Source: Larix sibirica (lineage: Eukaryota > Streptophyta > Pinopsida > Pinales > Pinaceae). Taken from it: a stretch of 13,369 nucleotides of DNA. The number at the start of each line of letters is the position of its first letter. Within the stretch, counting starts at the first letter, position 1. The notes beneath the pieces were generated by a model. That model did not search any database. It saw only the letters and a program-made list of their open reading frames with translations, and was not told where the DNA came from. Of the stretch, positions 1 to 9,205 are shown piece after piece. Where the stretch lies: positions 6,560 to 19,928 of the forward strand of contig NWUY0300109240.1 of the NCBI GenBank assembly GCA_004151065.3, read 5' to 3'. The translations under genes were made by a program, and so were the position numbers.

Positions 1-182
1 ATTTAGAGGGCACTTCATTTTTACCACTTAGTAGAAGACTTCAACTTCTACTAATTTACTTGGCACATGGTCAGCTTGTCAAGTAGGAAATGTTCAACAT
101 TTGTTAGCCATCCACTACCAATTTTCAACTCCCTTACATAAGATTCTTGGACTCAAATACACCCCTTTGGATTAAGGGGGAA
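1..182 (+). mobile_element. 3' internal end of a Ty1-copia-like LTR retrotransposon (partial)
   Basis: This stretch lies directly upstream of a recognisable polypurine tract and LTR, so it should be the 3' end of the internal region of a plus-strand LTR retrotransposon whose body lies left of the window. Copia elements end their pol gene (RNase H) just before the polypurine tract. All three forward frames here contain stops, and I could not identify the usual pol C-terminal motif. One short open segment ends with a TAA at about 172-174, next to the tract, which resembles the normal arrangement. Assignment to copia rather than another LTR family rests on the LTR termini and short LTR, not on protein similarity. 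Confidence 0.55.
174..182 (+). other. polypurine tract of the LTR retrotransposon
   Basis: AAGGGGGAA sits immediately before the TG of the LTR. A purine run in this position primes plus-strand DNA synthesis in LTR retrotransposons. It fixes the LTR to its right as the 3' LTR and the element as plus-strand. Confidence 0.75.
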
Positions 183-384
183 TGTTGGAAACCTAATCCT
201 TGTGGATTTGGTAAATTGTATTTATTATTCACTTAGTTGTCATAGGTGAATTTGAAATGTTGTCAAAAGTCCAAGAAACCTCTTGGAATATGAAACCAAG
301 GGTCACATCATTGTATTAATATGTGTACATTCTTAATGGAAAATAGAGCATTCACACTTATTATTGTAATTGGGTGTTCCAACA
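183..384 (+). repeat. 3' LTR, Ty1-copia type, 202 bp
   Basis: The segment begins TGTTGGAA and ends TTCCAACA, a perfect 8-bp terminal inverted repeat with the canonical 5'-TG...CA-3' ends. A polypurine tract abuts its left edge. TGTTGGAA-type ends are common in plant Ty1-copia LTRs, and 202 bp is on the short side for the class. The right half is AT-rich (for example ATTAATATGTGTAC near 317) and could hold promoter or polyadenylation signals, but none is clear. The host bases after it begin GAACT at 385-389. The matching target-site duplication would lie left of the window and cannot be checked. Confidence 0.75.
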
Positions 385-841
385 GAACTTCATAAAATAT
401 TTGAACTTTATAAACTTTATAAAAAAACATATACTACTTGGCTCTTTCACATACATGATGTTTGATGGCACTTCTCTATGTCGAATTTGCATTGAAATTT
501 GTGTCAAACAAGATGCATGGGTGTCTTTGGCAAAATGATACTATTGGAAAACTCGAATACACAAAATATTAATTAGGTGTCCTTATGAAACATTGATAAT
601 ACATTACATCTGTTTCAAATTATGTGCCTTGGTATGAACTTTTATAACCACTAACACTAATATTAAAATATGGTCATTATCATCTTGATTAATCACACTA
701 GTCATTCATTGAGACCTTTACAAGTTAGCTTTATTTTTATGTTACTATTTTATAAGGATGATTACATTTTTCCATATAGAAGGGGATCAAATATTGTACA
801 ACAAGAGCTGCATGCAGCTTAGTCCCTACATAATTGAAATT
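385..841. other. AT-rich intergenic stretch, no gene seen
   Basis: This is plain AT-rich sequence right of the LTR. All frames are broken by stops and I see no protein-like segment, RNA gene or element boundary. A small local iteration (ACTTTATAA twice near 405-422) is the only structure. Confidence 0.6.
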
Positions 842-1162
842 AATATTCATTTGAAAGACAAGCATAAAGGAGGCTATTACAAGTTGTACCAGTAAAGCTC
901 TTCAAATTTCACCTTAAAAATGACAATTGACATTTGGCTTTCTATGTCAATGCAAAAATCAATATTAAATATTTTTGCTTTCTATGTCAAAGAAAAAATC
1001 AATATCAATTATCAACCAATAGCTATCTATTTAAAAATAAATAAAAATATTCATTTGAAAGACAAGCATAAAGGACAGGTTGTGTTGTTATCACTCTTCA
1101 AATTTTAACTTAAAAATGACAATTTGCATTTTGTTTTCTATGTCAAAAAAATTTAAAATAGG
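842..1162. repeat. degenerate tandem duplication, about 204-bp period
   Basis: A 30-bp block beginning AATATTCATTTGAAAGAC is repeated exactly at 842-871 and 1046-1075. After each copy comes a diverged match that includes CTTAAAAATGACAATT and TTTCTATGTCAA, with the offset slipping to 196 because of indels. Inside the first unit, a further short repeat of about 40 bp (GCTTTCTATGTCAA near 936 and 976) makes three copies of the TTTCTATGTCAA block in all. A 62-codon open frame at 920-1108 falls within the repeat and has low-complexity composition, so I do not treat it as a gene. Confidence 0.75.
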
Positions 1163-1291
1163 TATCAATAACTCAACTCAACAAAACTAGCATTTGATGC
1201 CCGCGCAAAAGTTCTCATGTATGCACTAGGATTGACCACCAAATGTCATAGAGGTATGTTGGGATCAGTGTTACAATGAAGAATGTTGTGA

Positions 1292-1462
1292 TACTCCACT
1301 AGAGCTAACCGATGCACACAGAATCGCACATGTGCCTATACTATTGTTGATGTCCATATGTTTGTTGACCCATTAATTGGTGTGTTGAATATGTTGAAGA
1401 GTATCCCGAAATATTTTGATGATGCCATATTATCAAAGATGAAGAACTGTCCAAATAATTAG
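1292..1462 (+). pseudogene. possible gene fragment, unidentified protein-like open stretch
   Basis: A 56-codon open stretch lies between an in-frame TGA at 1289-1291 and a TAG at 1460-1462. Its composition is more protein-like than its surroundings: the part read as VDVHMFVDPLIGVLNMLKSI, followed by PKYFDDAILSKMKN, has a balanced mix of hydrophobic and charged residues, unlike the Lys/Asn/Ile/Phe-rich translations nearby. The first ATG is at 1358. The upstream sequence in the same frame has stops at once, so any gene would be a last-exon or pseudogene relic. I do not recognise the family. Chance cannot be excluded for a stretch this short. Confidence 0.2.
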
Positions 1463-2117
1463 TGTATTATGACTATAAATTTTACATAAATACATACTAT
1501 GCATGTTATAAAGTTCACATATAAATATCATATGGTGCTTATACAGAAAATTAAAACTACTATAATAACTCCACTTGTCAAAAAGTATGATAATGGCCAA
1601 ACTGATATAGGCTACTATAATATAGAAAAGAGAATCTACTACAATATAGAAATGAAACTACAACAATATAAACATGAAAGGCCGTAACAAAACAGATTGC
1701 AAAATGAAAACAAATTCATTTTAGTTTTGTGAAAAGAAGAAAATGACTCATTCTAGTTTGATGAAGAGAAGGAAATAAAATAAGGCATACAAAGATATGA
1801 AAATTTGTTTACGAAAAATTATGTGTGAGAAGTATAAAACATTATTTTAAAAAGATTATTTTATTAATTAAAAATATACTAAAATAAAACATTATTTAAA
1901 ATTTATATATTTTTATACATTTTATCACACATCAAACAAAACGGTTAAATTATTTTTAGTTGTTTTATTATTTCTCACAAATTGTTTTTATATCATTATG
2001 AATTTCCATACTCTTTTGTTTTTATTATTTCTGAAGATATATATTTTAATAAATTAACATAATCATATGGGGAACTTCCCAATCAGAACCAAATTACAAC
2101 CTAAAGCAAAACAAGGT
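1463..2117. other. very AT-rich stretch, no gene seen
   Basis: This region is dominated by A/T runs, especially 1840-1960 and 2030-2070. The 62-codon open frame at 1499-1687 is rich in Lys, Ile and Tyr, as expected from AT-rich noncoding DNA, and has no recognisable motif. No RNA gene or element end is apparent. Confidence 0.6.
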
Positions 2118-2203
2118 ACCCATAATCTAGTAAAGAAGTTTCTATATGCCAACGGAAGCTACCGATAATCTAGTAAAGAAGTTTCTATATGCAAACGAAT
2201 GAA
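2118..2203. repeat. 43-bp tandem duplication, two copies
   Basis: The 28-bp block ATAATCTAGTAAAGAAGTTT plus TCTATATGC recurs with a spacing of exactly 43 bp, at 2122 and 2165. The flanking bases (ACC before each block, AACG after it) also match, so the unit is about 43 bp. The copies are nearly identical, which suggests a recent duplication. Confidence 0.85.
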
Positions 2204-2957
2204 TCTCTCACACACACCAACCAATTATATCTTTACTCAAATTTATATAACACTATCAATTCTCGAGCCTCTAACTCTAATATAACTCAAGAGGTGGTGC
2301 TCGGCAAATAGCCCAAGGAAGAGACAGGTTTTCTGAAATTATAAAATCCATCCACATCCAAAAAATTCATCCTACTGAAAGCTAAACATAAATATATACA
2401 AAATATTACTTTCTTCAATATGAATCCTTCATTAATGAATTAGAAAAATGTTGCATCTCTGCTAATCATAAAATAAATAAAAGGCTATGAGCATAATAAA
2501 TAATTAACTTTTAAAAGTCCAAGTTAACAAAAGTTAATAATATCGTATATAGAAAGTATGGATTCGAGAACACTCGATGTTTATAATTGGAAACTTGATA
2601 TATTAATGGTAACGTAGGAGATGAAAGTAAAGATAATTCTTTTAATTGAAAATGAAATAATCTGAAAATTACTTTAAACAATTCAAGTTGCTTGGCAAAA
2701 CATGGCCTGTGACAACTAGATGTTCCAACACCGTTGAAGCAAGTGAGGGTCTTTCGATTTAAACGGAGTGATGAAAAGCATGGCAACCTAGTTAACTCAG
2801 GCCATGCCAAATTGACAAGCAACCAACAAACCTTCCTATTTCTATGCAATGCTGTACTCTATATAATTCCACGTTTTTCTAAATCATATGTAGAACCACA
2901 ACAGGCGAAAAACAAATGCCACATAAGACAAAACAAAATAGAAATTAACCGGCCTCT
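2204..2957. other. intergenic stretch up to the LINE insertion point
   Basis: I see no supported gene here. Two overlapping open frames (2511-2849 minus, 2734-2964 plus) exist. Neither shows a known motif or splice context, and they occupy opposite strands of the same DNA. The stretch is less AT-rich from about 2690 to 2900, so a remnant of something once coding is possible but unproven. Confidence 0.5.
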
Positions 2958-2969
2958 ATCATGAGAGAT
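2958..2969. repeat. target-site duplication of the LINE, 3'-side copy
   Basis: ATCATGAGAGAT directly abuts the A-rich tail of the minus-strand LINE. It matches ATCATGAGACAT at 9565-9576 at 11 of 12 positions, and the match stops on both sides. Confidence 0.82.
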
Positions 2970-2988
2970 TTTCTTTTTCTTTTCTTTT
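2970..2988 (-). other. A-rich 3' tail of the LINE
   Basis: On the plus strand this is runs of T broken by single C residues. On the element's strand it is A4-5 blocks separated by G. It lies between the 3' UTR and the target-site duplication, where an L1 poly(A) tail belongs. The regular G interruptions could be mutation or a templated repeat. Confidence 0.7.
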
Positions 2989-3254
2989 CGAAAAAAACAC
3001 AAATTTTTATTTAAAAGCAAAAGTTGTGTCAAAACAACTACATAATTTCCATGTCGCTGTAAGTGACTCCATAGTCTGTAATACAGAAATCAGAAACTGT
3101 TGATCCACGATCTGCTATGCCCTTGCCAAATACAATATAGTCTTGACATTTTCATGTTCATGGTGTCATTAAAAAGTGAAGACTGTCTAAGGAGTGAAAT
3201 CTCCACCATATACAGGGAAAAAAAATTAAAAAAAAATGAAAGGTTACTCTAATC
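2989..3254 (-). other. 3' UTR of the LINE
   Basis: A noncoding stretch of about 266 bases between the ORF2 stop codon and the A-rich tail. The only recognisable signal is an AATAAA near its distal end. A-rich runs next to the ORF2 stop (plus-strand A runs at about 3220-3238) are of unknown meaning. Confidence 0.7.
3006..3011 (-). promoter_or_regulatory. AATAAA polyadenylation signal of the LINE
   Basis: AATAAA on the minus strand lies about 17 bases before the A-rich tail, the usual spacing for a polyadenylation signal. The region is A/T-rich, so chance occurrence is possible, but the position fits well. Confidence 0.55.
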
Positions 3255-3329
3255 CTAGAACAAAGGAAGGTGGCTCTGCTGGATGCAGACCCCATCAACA
3301 TACTCCTTCACCAACAAGTTTCCTGTCAT

Positions 3330-3737
3330 GGGCCCTATGACCAACTTTGATAGTCTATCCACATCTTTGTTGAGATCCCTATAAATGTGCTTGAAAGATA
3401 TACCTTCAAAAACCTTAATAAACTTCTTAACTCTGTCAATCCAATGTTCTAAATAAATGGAGGATAATGCAGCCTTCCCCATAGCCCAGTCGATGATACA
3501 TTTTGAGTCTCTCATAACAAGAACAGAGTTAATGCCAATATAATTAGCAAACCAAAGCAGACCCCAAAGAACCAGAAAGTCGGCACGAGTGTTGGTGCCT
3601 TCCCCAATACTCCGGACCAGTTGAAAAAAATTGTGCGAGGATCTATAAAGTGTCATGCCGGCCCCACAAAAACCTCCTTGCTCGGCTCCATCAAAGAAAC
3701 CACAAGGGTAATCAAGGACCAAATTGATGACACCCAA
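3330..3737 (-). other. RNase H domain of LINE ORF2
   Basis: A C-terminal RNase H of the RVT_3 type, which would degrade the RNA strand of the hybrid. Visible elements are FFDGA (first Asp), TNTRADFLVLWGLLW, MRDSK (third acidic residue) and LNKDVDRLSK (last Asp). The second catalytic acidic residue is normally Glu in TNTRAE but is Asp here (codon at 3579-3581). The protein ends soon after with a TAG at 3255-3257. Confidence 0.88.
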
Positions 3738-3899
3738 TCGAATCTTGGGCTTCTTTGCACTGATGTTAAATTAATCCTTGAAAGAGGCCAAAGTCCTAAT
3801 GCAAACCCTGAAAGGAGTAATAGTGTCCTGGAAAATGCAGGCATTTCTAGCCTTCCACACTTCCCATAGGAGAAAGCTGATCATGAATTTTTGTTTCCC

Positions 3900-4160
3900 A
3901 TTCAGCGCGAACCAATGCTTAATATTATCCACAAACTGTTCTTGTTTCCAGGAAGACTGTAACTGAAGAGTCCAACACATCTCATTCCAGCTGGTATGGA
4001 AGAACTTACAACTTCCTAACATATGGTTTAATGTCTCCTCTGCTTCATGACAAAGAGAACACATCCCAGGTCCAATAAAACCTTTCTTCTGCAAGTTTTG
4101 CCAAGTGTGAATCTTGTTTTTTATGCAGAGCCACATAAAACAGGAGTTTTTAATGGCAAG
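3900..4160 (-). other. zf-RVT domain of LINE ORF2
   Basis: The reading FMWLCIKNKIHTW, then MCSLCHEAEET and NHMLGSC, matches the zf-RVT module found downstream of plant LINE-type reverse transcriptases. A C-x2-C pair is followed by His and Cys with the usual spacing. The domain resumes immediately after a 1-base loss in the A run at 4137-4140. It is a marker for the plant L1 class. Confidence 0.85.
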
Positions 4161-5199
4161 TGATTCCCCCATAATAAATTCGCCCACCAGAAATGTTCCG
4201 AGAATTGTTCCTGCTCCATGATGCATTCGTAGTCCAATCTTGCTGTAACAGTACCTTCTATGACATTCTGAGTCCATATGAGCTTCTCTTCAAGATTTTT
4301 TAAGGATATCCCAGCTCTGTACAAATTAAGCACAAAACAATCCCACTCCCGGGGCACTGATGGGTTCAAACGTAAATTACTTGCCGAGAGCCATTTTATC
4401 CTACTGCCAACAGAAAGATCATTCACCTGTACCAAAACAAAAATATTCATTTGATGTAGTTCGAGAATCAGTTATTTTGTCAACTTGTAACCCTCCGATA
4501 AACCGATAATAGCGTCGGTTCCCAAAAATATATGTGTACCCCTACTAGGTAACCAACAGATATATTGGTTTATAATCGGATAAGATTTTATCAAGCCTCT
4601 CCACAACAAAGAGCCATTAGTCAAATTCTGATGTCTGGACCGGAACCAATAGACCATGGGCAATCTCTTCAGATATTTTGCTTTAATAACAGACCCCCGC
4701 AGTCCATTGTTTGTAAGACATCTCCACATACTTTTCGCGCAAAGAGCAATGTTGAAAGCGCCCAATTGTTTAATACCCCAACCCCCCAGAGCCTTTGGCT
4801 TCGATAAAGAATACCATGCAGCGAAATGAAACTTGTGATGATTAGGATTTTCCCCCATAAAAAATGGAAAATATAGCTTTTGATTTTATTTACCACGGTT
4901 GAAGGAAGAATAAAGAGTGAGCACCAGTAGACCGGATTCCGGAATACTCATCAGAACTGAGTTTACCAAGACTAAGCATCCACCTAGGGACAAACAACAA
5001 TAGGACTAATGTATATCTTCCATTGGAATATTTTAATAAGCCAGATCCAATCACCAGTTTTGTAACCATTAGGCTTTGGTAGATATACCAAATATTTGAG
5101 GCCATCCTCCAAATTGGTCAGTTTGAAAGGGAAACAAGTCTCAATTTGATCAATAATCCCTGGATCCCCACAACAATCAAAAATTTGGGATTTTTGAGT

Positions 5200-6066
5200 G
5201 CTTATTGCAATACCAGTTGCGTCACAAAAGATATATAGGATGGATCAGATAGCTCGACATTCTGGGACACTTCCATCACCAAAGATAAGGGCATCATCAA
5301 CATATAATAAATGAGTGATGAACATGGAGCCCACCACCTTGACACCTTTGTTGATCTTTTGTTCCTTGGCCCTCTTTAACATCAAACCGAGGCCTTCGAT
5401 GACTAAAATAAATATATACGGGGATAAAGGACAGCCCTGTCGAAGACCCCGATTTCCCTTGAAAAAATGAGATGGAGAGCCATTTATCAAGACTGCGAAG
5501 TTGGCAGAAGATATGCAACCCATTATCCAGTTTACAATCTCCACAGTTAGTCCAATTTGTAGAAGAATGAACCTGAGAAAGGTCCAGTTGGCCCGGTCAT
5601 AGGCCTTCTGCAGATCCAGTTTCGGAATCAAAGCTTCGTCTTTATTTTTCTTGATCGAGTGGAGGCACTCTTGTGCTACCCCCAACGCGTCAAGAATCTG
5701 TCTATTTGGCAGAAAGCCAAACTGTTCCTCCAAAATCCATCTACCCAGGAAAGGTTTTAATCTCTCCAAGATTATATTTCTGATGATCTTATACGCTAAA
5801 TTGCATAAAGAAATCGAGCGATAATCATTATAATCCATAGGTCTGTCATTTTTTGGAATCGGGGTGGTAAAAGTGGTGTTGAGTCTATCCGAAACCCGTT
5901 CCTTAGCTCTCGAATCCTCAATGGCATCAATAATCTCCTTGCCGACTAGATCAAAGAAGTGGAGGAAAAATTCAACTATCCATCCGTAAGGGCCCAGACT
6001 TCTATCCTTTGAAAAGGATTTTAGGTATTTTAAAACATCTTCCTCTGTAATAGGCTTTGCAATCAT
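5200..6066 (-). other. reverse transcriptase domain of LINE ORF2
   Basis: An RVT_1-type non-LTR reverse transcriptase. The PIPKNDRP and YRSISLCN fingers motifs are followed by motif A, LDLQKAYDR (catalytic Asp codon at 5614-5616), motif B, LRQGCPLSP, and motif C, YVDD at 5293-5304, so all three catalytic Asp residues survive. Most plant LINEs have FADD or YADD at motif C; YVDD is less usual here. Upstream, the expected GPDG motif reads GPYG. A TGA at 5245-5247 cuts the frame soon after motif C, and the reading continues in frame through FCDATGIAIS and GDWIW, typical of the thumb region. Confidence 0.92.
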
Positions 6067-6639
6067 CGAGCAATCCTCTTCGGTGAAAAGCTTAGAGAAA
6101 TACTTGATGGTGTGTAATTGGTTCTCTAAATTGCTATTACTCCAAGTAGTTTAAATGTATTGAAAATGGCGAACCAATGCATTATTTAGTGTCTTTTGCT
6201 CGCAAATGATGCCATCCTGCCCATCACAGATGTCCCAAATCGCATTTGTGAGCCTTCTTTGGTAAGCAAATCTGTGAAAGAAACGAGTGTTTTTGTCCCC
6301 TGATTGGAGCCAAATGGCCCTTCTCTTTTGTCGCCATGTCTCCTCTAATTGAGCTAAGATTTCCTTTTTTTTCATTTCCAGTGATATCATATACTCTTTT
6401 CTGTCCACCAAGAACAAATCCTGGTCACAACGGTTTGATATTCGTTGTATCTCGAGGTCAATCAAAGCCAAAGATTCTCTATTTTCTTTATTTTTCACAA
6501 ATTTACAAGTGATAACAACCTCTTTGACCAAAGCCATCTTTTTTGATAAAATGGATAATGGGGAGTGTTGAACCAACAAAGATGCCTTGAGCCATTCTTT
6601 CCGAACCAAGTCACAGAAATTGGAATCACCAAGCCAAAT

Positions 6640-7377
6640 AGGATTGAATTTGAACGGATAATGATTAAAAGATACATTGAAATCCAGCTGCAAAATCACG
6701 GCTTTGTGATCTGAGATGCCAACAAAATAGGTCCAGGATCGATACCGACCAATTGAATCGCAGAGACTTTCAAACATGAAGAAACGGTCAAGTCTCTTTG
6801 CTATGTCGGCGCCTCCACATCTCCCATTTGACCACGTCGGTACAATGACATCTGGGGCAATATCCACAAGCTTTTCCACTTCAAATATCTGATTAAAGAA
6901 GTCTGAAAGAGGATCCATAGCATTCCCCATACCCCAAGTTTCCTCCGCAGGCAGAGTTAAGTTTAAATCTCCAGCTAAAATAAGAGCAGGATCATTCAAT
7001 AATCCTTCTCTCTCAATACGTTCCCAGAATACCCTACGATGCTGGTAAGGCCCATAGATATTAAGGATTCAAAAAAGTTTATTGCTACCTTTCATCTTTA
7101 CACAAACCATGATTCCTGCAACAGTGAGGAATGCCTTCAAATCAGTCACAATTGGGTCCCAAGCAACCAGTGTACCTCCCTGCATCCCCACCGAGTCCAC
7201 CGCACAAACACGCCAATCAGGTTTTATTTTCAGAAAATAGGAGCAAGCATTAACATAAGTGGTCATAGTTTCTTGTAAGAGGACTACACAAGGTCTAATG
7301 ACCTTTGGAAAATGTTTGAACGCAACTCTTTTAGGGCCGCTGCCTAGCCCACGAATACTAAAAGAGACCAGATTCAT
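6640..7377 (-). other. endonuclease domain of LINE ORF2 (EEP family)
   Basis: This apurinic-endonuclease-like domain would nick target DNA. Visible motifs in order are SIRGLG near the N terminus, LLQET, an IYGPY motif just after the TGA at 7069, AGDLNL (Asp codon at 6967-6969), TWSNGR followed by RLDRFF, and SDH at 6706-6714. Asp, Asn and His at the GDLN and SDH sites are retained. The N-terminal motif normally reads N-x-RG with a metal-site Asn. Here the codon at 7357-7359 is AGT (Ser), which alone would be expected to impair cleavage. Confidence 0.88.
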
Positions 7378-7498
7378 TTTCTAACCCCATTGGGGGGCAT
7401 AAACTCTCTAAGAGCCTCGGAGAAAGAGGACACATCTGACACAACGTCCTTTGTAAGAACTTTATCAAAAAGTGAAGATAGCGGAGGATTCCAGTTTT
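7378..7498 (-). other. spacer between LINE ORF1 and ORF2
   Basis: A 121-base gap separates the ORF1 stop (TGA at 7499-7501) from the ORF2 start, and the two ORFs lie in different frames. No hairpin or obvious translation signal is visible. How plant L1 ORF2 is translated from a bicistronic RNA is not shown by this sequence. Confidence 0.6.
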
Positions 7499-9205
7499 TC
7501 AAAACCTGGGAATCCGAGGAAACCTATGAGATAGAACAAGACTCCAACCCTTTCTTCCCTCATTTTTTTGGGGTTTGCGAATGGCGACGTTTCCGTTAAA
7601 AATGGAAGAAGTGGGAAGCACATCAGAATCAGGGTTAGCACATGTTGTGAAGGTCACCAGAGGGGTTCCCGGATGCTGATTACCCCCAAGAAACGAAAGG
7701 GGGGAGTCTCGGATCGACGAAGGTGATACGTCAATGCCGAGAGAAGGAGGGTTGTGTTCTGTTAAAGGCGGAAATAAAGAGGGGTTTAACAGATCAAGTG
7801 ATGGCTCTGTAGCCCTAGTTTCAATATGCAAAGGAGAAGGAAAGGGAGTCTTGTCAGAGACATTCCTCTTGGAGGAAGTGGGACATAAGGATGGTCTAGA
7901 AAACGTGTATGCTCCATTAGTCGGAATTGGGGGGATCTCAATACAACAAATATGGTCGCTAGGCCGACCTGGAGAGGATGGTACCTCTGGAGATGGGTCA
8001 ATAGGGAGATGTTTTTTATCCACCACCAGAAATGGGTCACAAGTATCAGAAAAAGAGCTAAAGATATCTTCAACCGATAAGAACTTTAAAAGGACAGGGA
8101 TGTTTTGTGCAAACTTACCCACAAAGAGGGCAGACGATTCCGGATCCAACAGGATAAGGAATAGAAGACCGTCATTAAGCTTGTCCACGTCCACTTCCTG
8201 AGAAGAGACCCCAACAGTTGGATCACAAATCTCACCCGAAGTCGAATTACATTGGGATTTTGCATGCCCAGTCTTATGACATGAGTGACAACGAAAATGA
8301 ATTCTCTAGTAATCCAGGGGTTGGATAAATGTTCCCACTTCCCATACAACGTCCAACTCCTCCGGAAGACCGTCCCCCAGGTCAATATCCACAAGCGTAC
8401 GTAGCGCATTCCTTTCAAACCCCATTAACTGCTCATCCTCAATCAGGATGAATATTCCTATGGTATTAGCCACCGCCATAAACCCCTGCAAGTTCCAACA
8501 CTGAACAGGAAAACCTGGAAGGATGAACCAAAGGTGTCTTTTCTTTAGGATCTCCTTCCTCGGGTCGAAACCAGAGTGCCAACGAGTCAAAACCAAAGAT
8601 CCCATTCCCAAAACCCAAAAACGGATCTCTATATTTTGTCTGTTATCCTTAGAAAGAAACTTGAATACTATCCACCCCTTCGCCGACAATAAAACCCTAG
8701 GAGTATTTTTAATGTAGGGCTTCCACGCCGTCCTAATCTAGTGTAAAATATCTTGATGTGAGGGTTTAATATACTTGAATCTACCCACTAGAGCTCTCTG
8801 CATTAAGGAAGACACCATGTCAAAAGTAACGTCCCGACCCAGGACACACAGAGGTGTACCCTTCCTGGATTTTTCAAACTTTATCGAGTTGTTCCTTTTA
8901 CCTGAAGCAGGCCAAGGAAAGGGCTTATTTTGTCAGTCACGCACAGACTCCCTTCCATCACGCAGACGGTCACCGAGAGCCCTAGATTCAGGAGGATGTA
9001 TGAACGGTTTGTAAATAACCGGGGTTGAAGGATTTGTCTTTACCTTATGAGAACAAGCCTCCGGAAAGGACGGAGGGTGATCTCCATCTGTCATTTTCAT
9101 AGCATATGAGTCAACCTTCTTATCCTGTGCTCTTGTAATGGGGTTTTCCAAAACCCCAGCAGACGTTTCGAAGGATCTATTATTGGTGTGTTCCGCAACC
9201 TCCAT
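7499..9205 (-). pseudogene. LINE ORF1 (gag-like RNA-binding protein, DUF4283 and zinc knuckle), broken by stops
   Basis: One continuous frame of 568 codons is interrupted only by stops at 8933-8935 (TGA), 8738-8740 (TAG) and 8306-8308 (TAG), with no frameshift. ORF1 proteins of plant LINEs bind element RNA and form the ribonucleoprotein. The middle part (about 8700-8400) reads KGWIVFKF, then LTRWHSGFDP and LWFILPGFPVQCWN, a DUF4283 pattern. It is followed by a CCHC zinc knuckle at 8249-8290 (C-x2-C-x4-H-x4-C). The C-terminal third is rich in Pro and Ser and looks disordered. I prefer the ATG at 9203-9205 because the protein from there is polar, as in relatives. An ATG at 9239-9241 would add a 12-residue hydrophobic lead. 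The stop at 8738 replaces a position that is usually Trp in the family. Confidence 0.9.

Larger units (their letters stand above)
3255..7377 (-). pseudogene. LINE ORF2 (endonuclease, reverse transcriptase, zf-RVT, RNase H), broken
   Basis: ORF2 would encode about 1,370 residues. The ATG at 7377 is preceded by an in-frame TAG two codons upstream, and its first residues lead straight into the endonuclease fold, so the start is well placed. Order: endonuclease (about 7370-6640), linker, reverse transcriptase (about 6070-5200), thumb/connection region, zf-RVT, RNase H. In-frame stops lie at 7069-7071, 6151-6153, 5245-5247, 5006-5008, 4472-4474 and 3771-3773. The reading frame shifts near 5020 (apparent 1-base loss), at 4932-4945 (7-base duplication), in the C run at 4852-4856 (one base short) and in the A run at 4137-4140 (one base short). 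Similarity resumes directly after each lesion, so the gene was lost by point decay, not by large rearrangement. Several stops look like Trp or Gln codons changed by one transition. Confidence 0.93.

Noticed and set aside
2800-2815. Short match GGCCATGCCAA-TTG shared with the LINE 5' UTR near 9536
   Set aside because: About 15 bases with one mismatch and no extension on either side. Too short to show that a second LINE end lies at 2800.
2511-2964. Overlapping open frames on opposite strands (112 and 76 codons)
   Set aside because: Neither shows a domain, splice context or start context, and both sit in the same DNA. Treated as chance.
7734-8201. 155-codon open frame on the plus strand
   Set aside because: It is antisense to LINE ORF1, whose minus-strand frame is continuous with a recognisable zinc knuckle and DUF4283-like region. 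The plus-strand frame has no motif.
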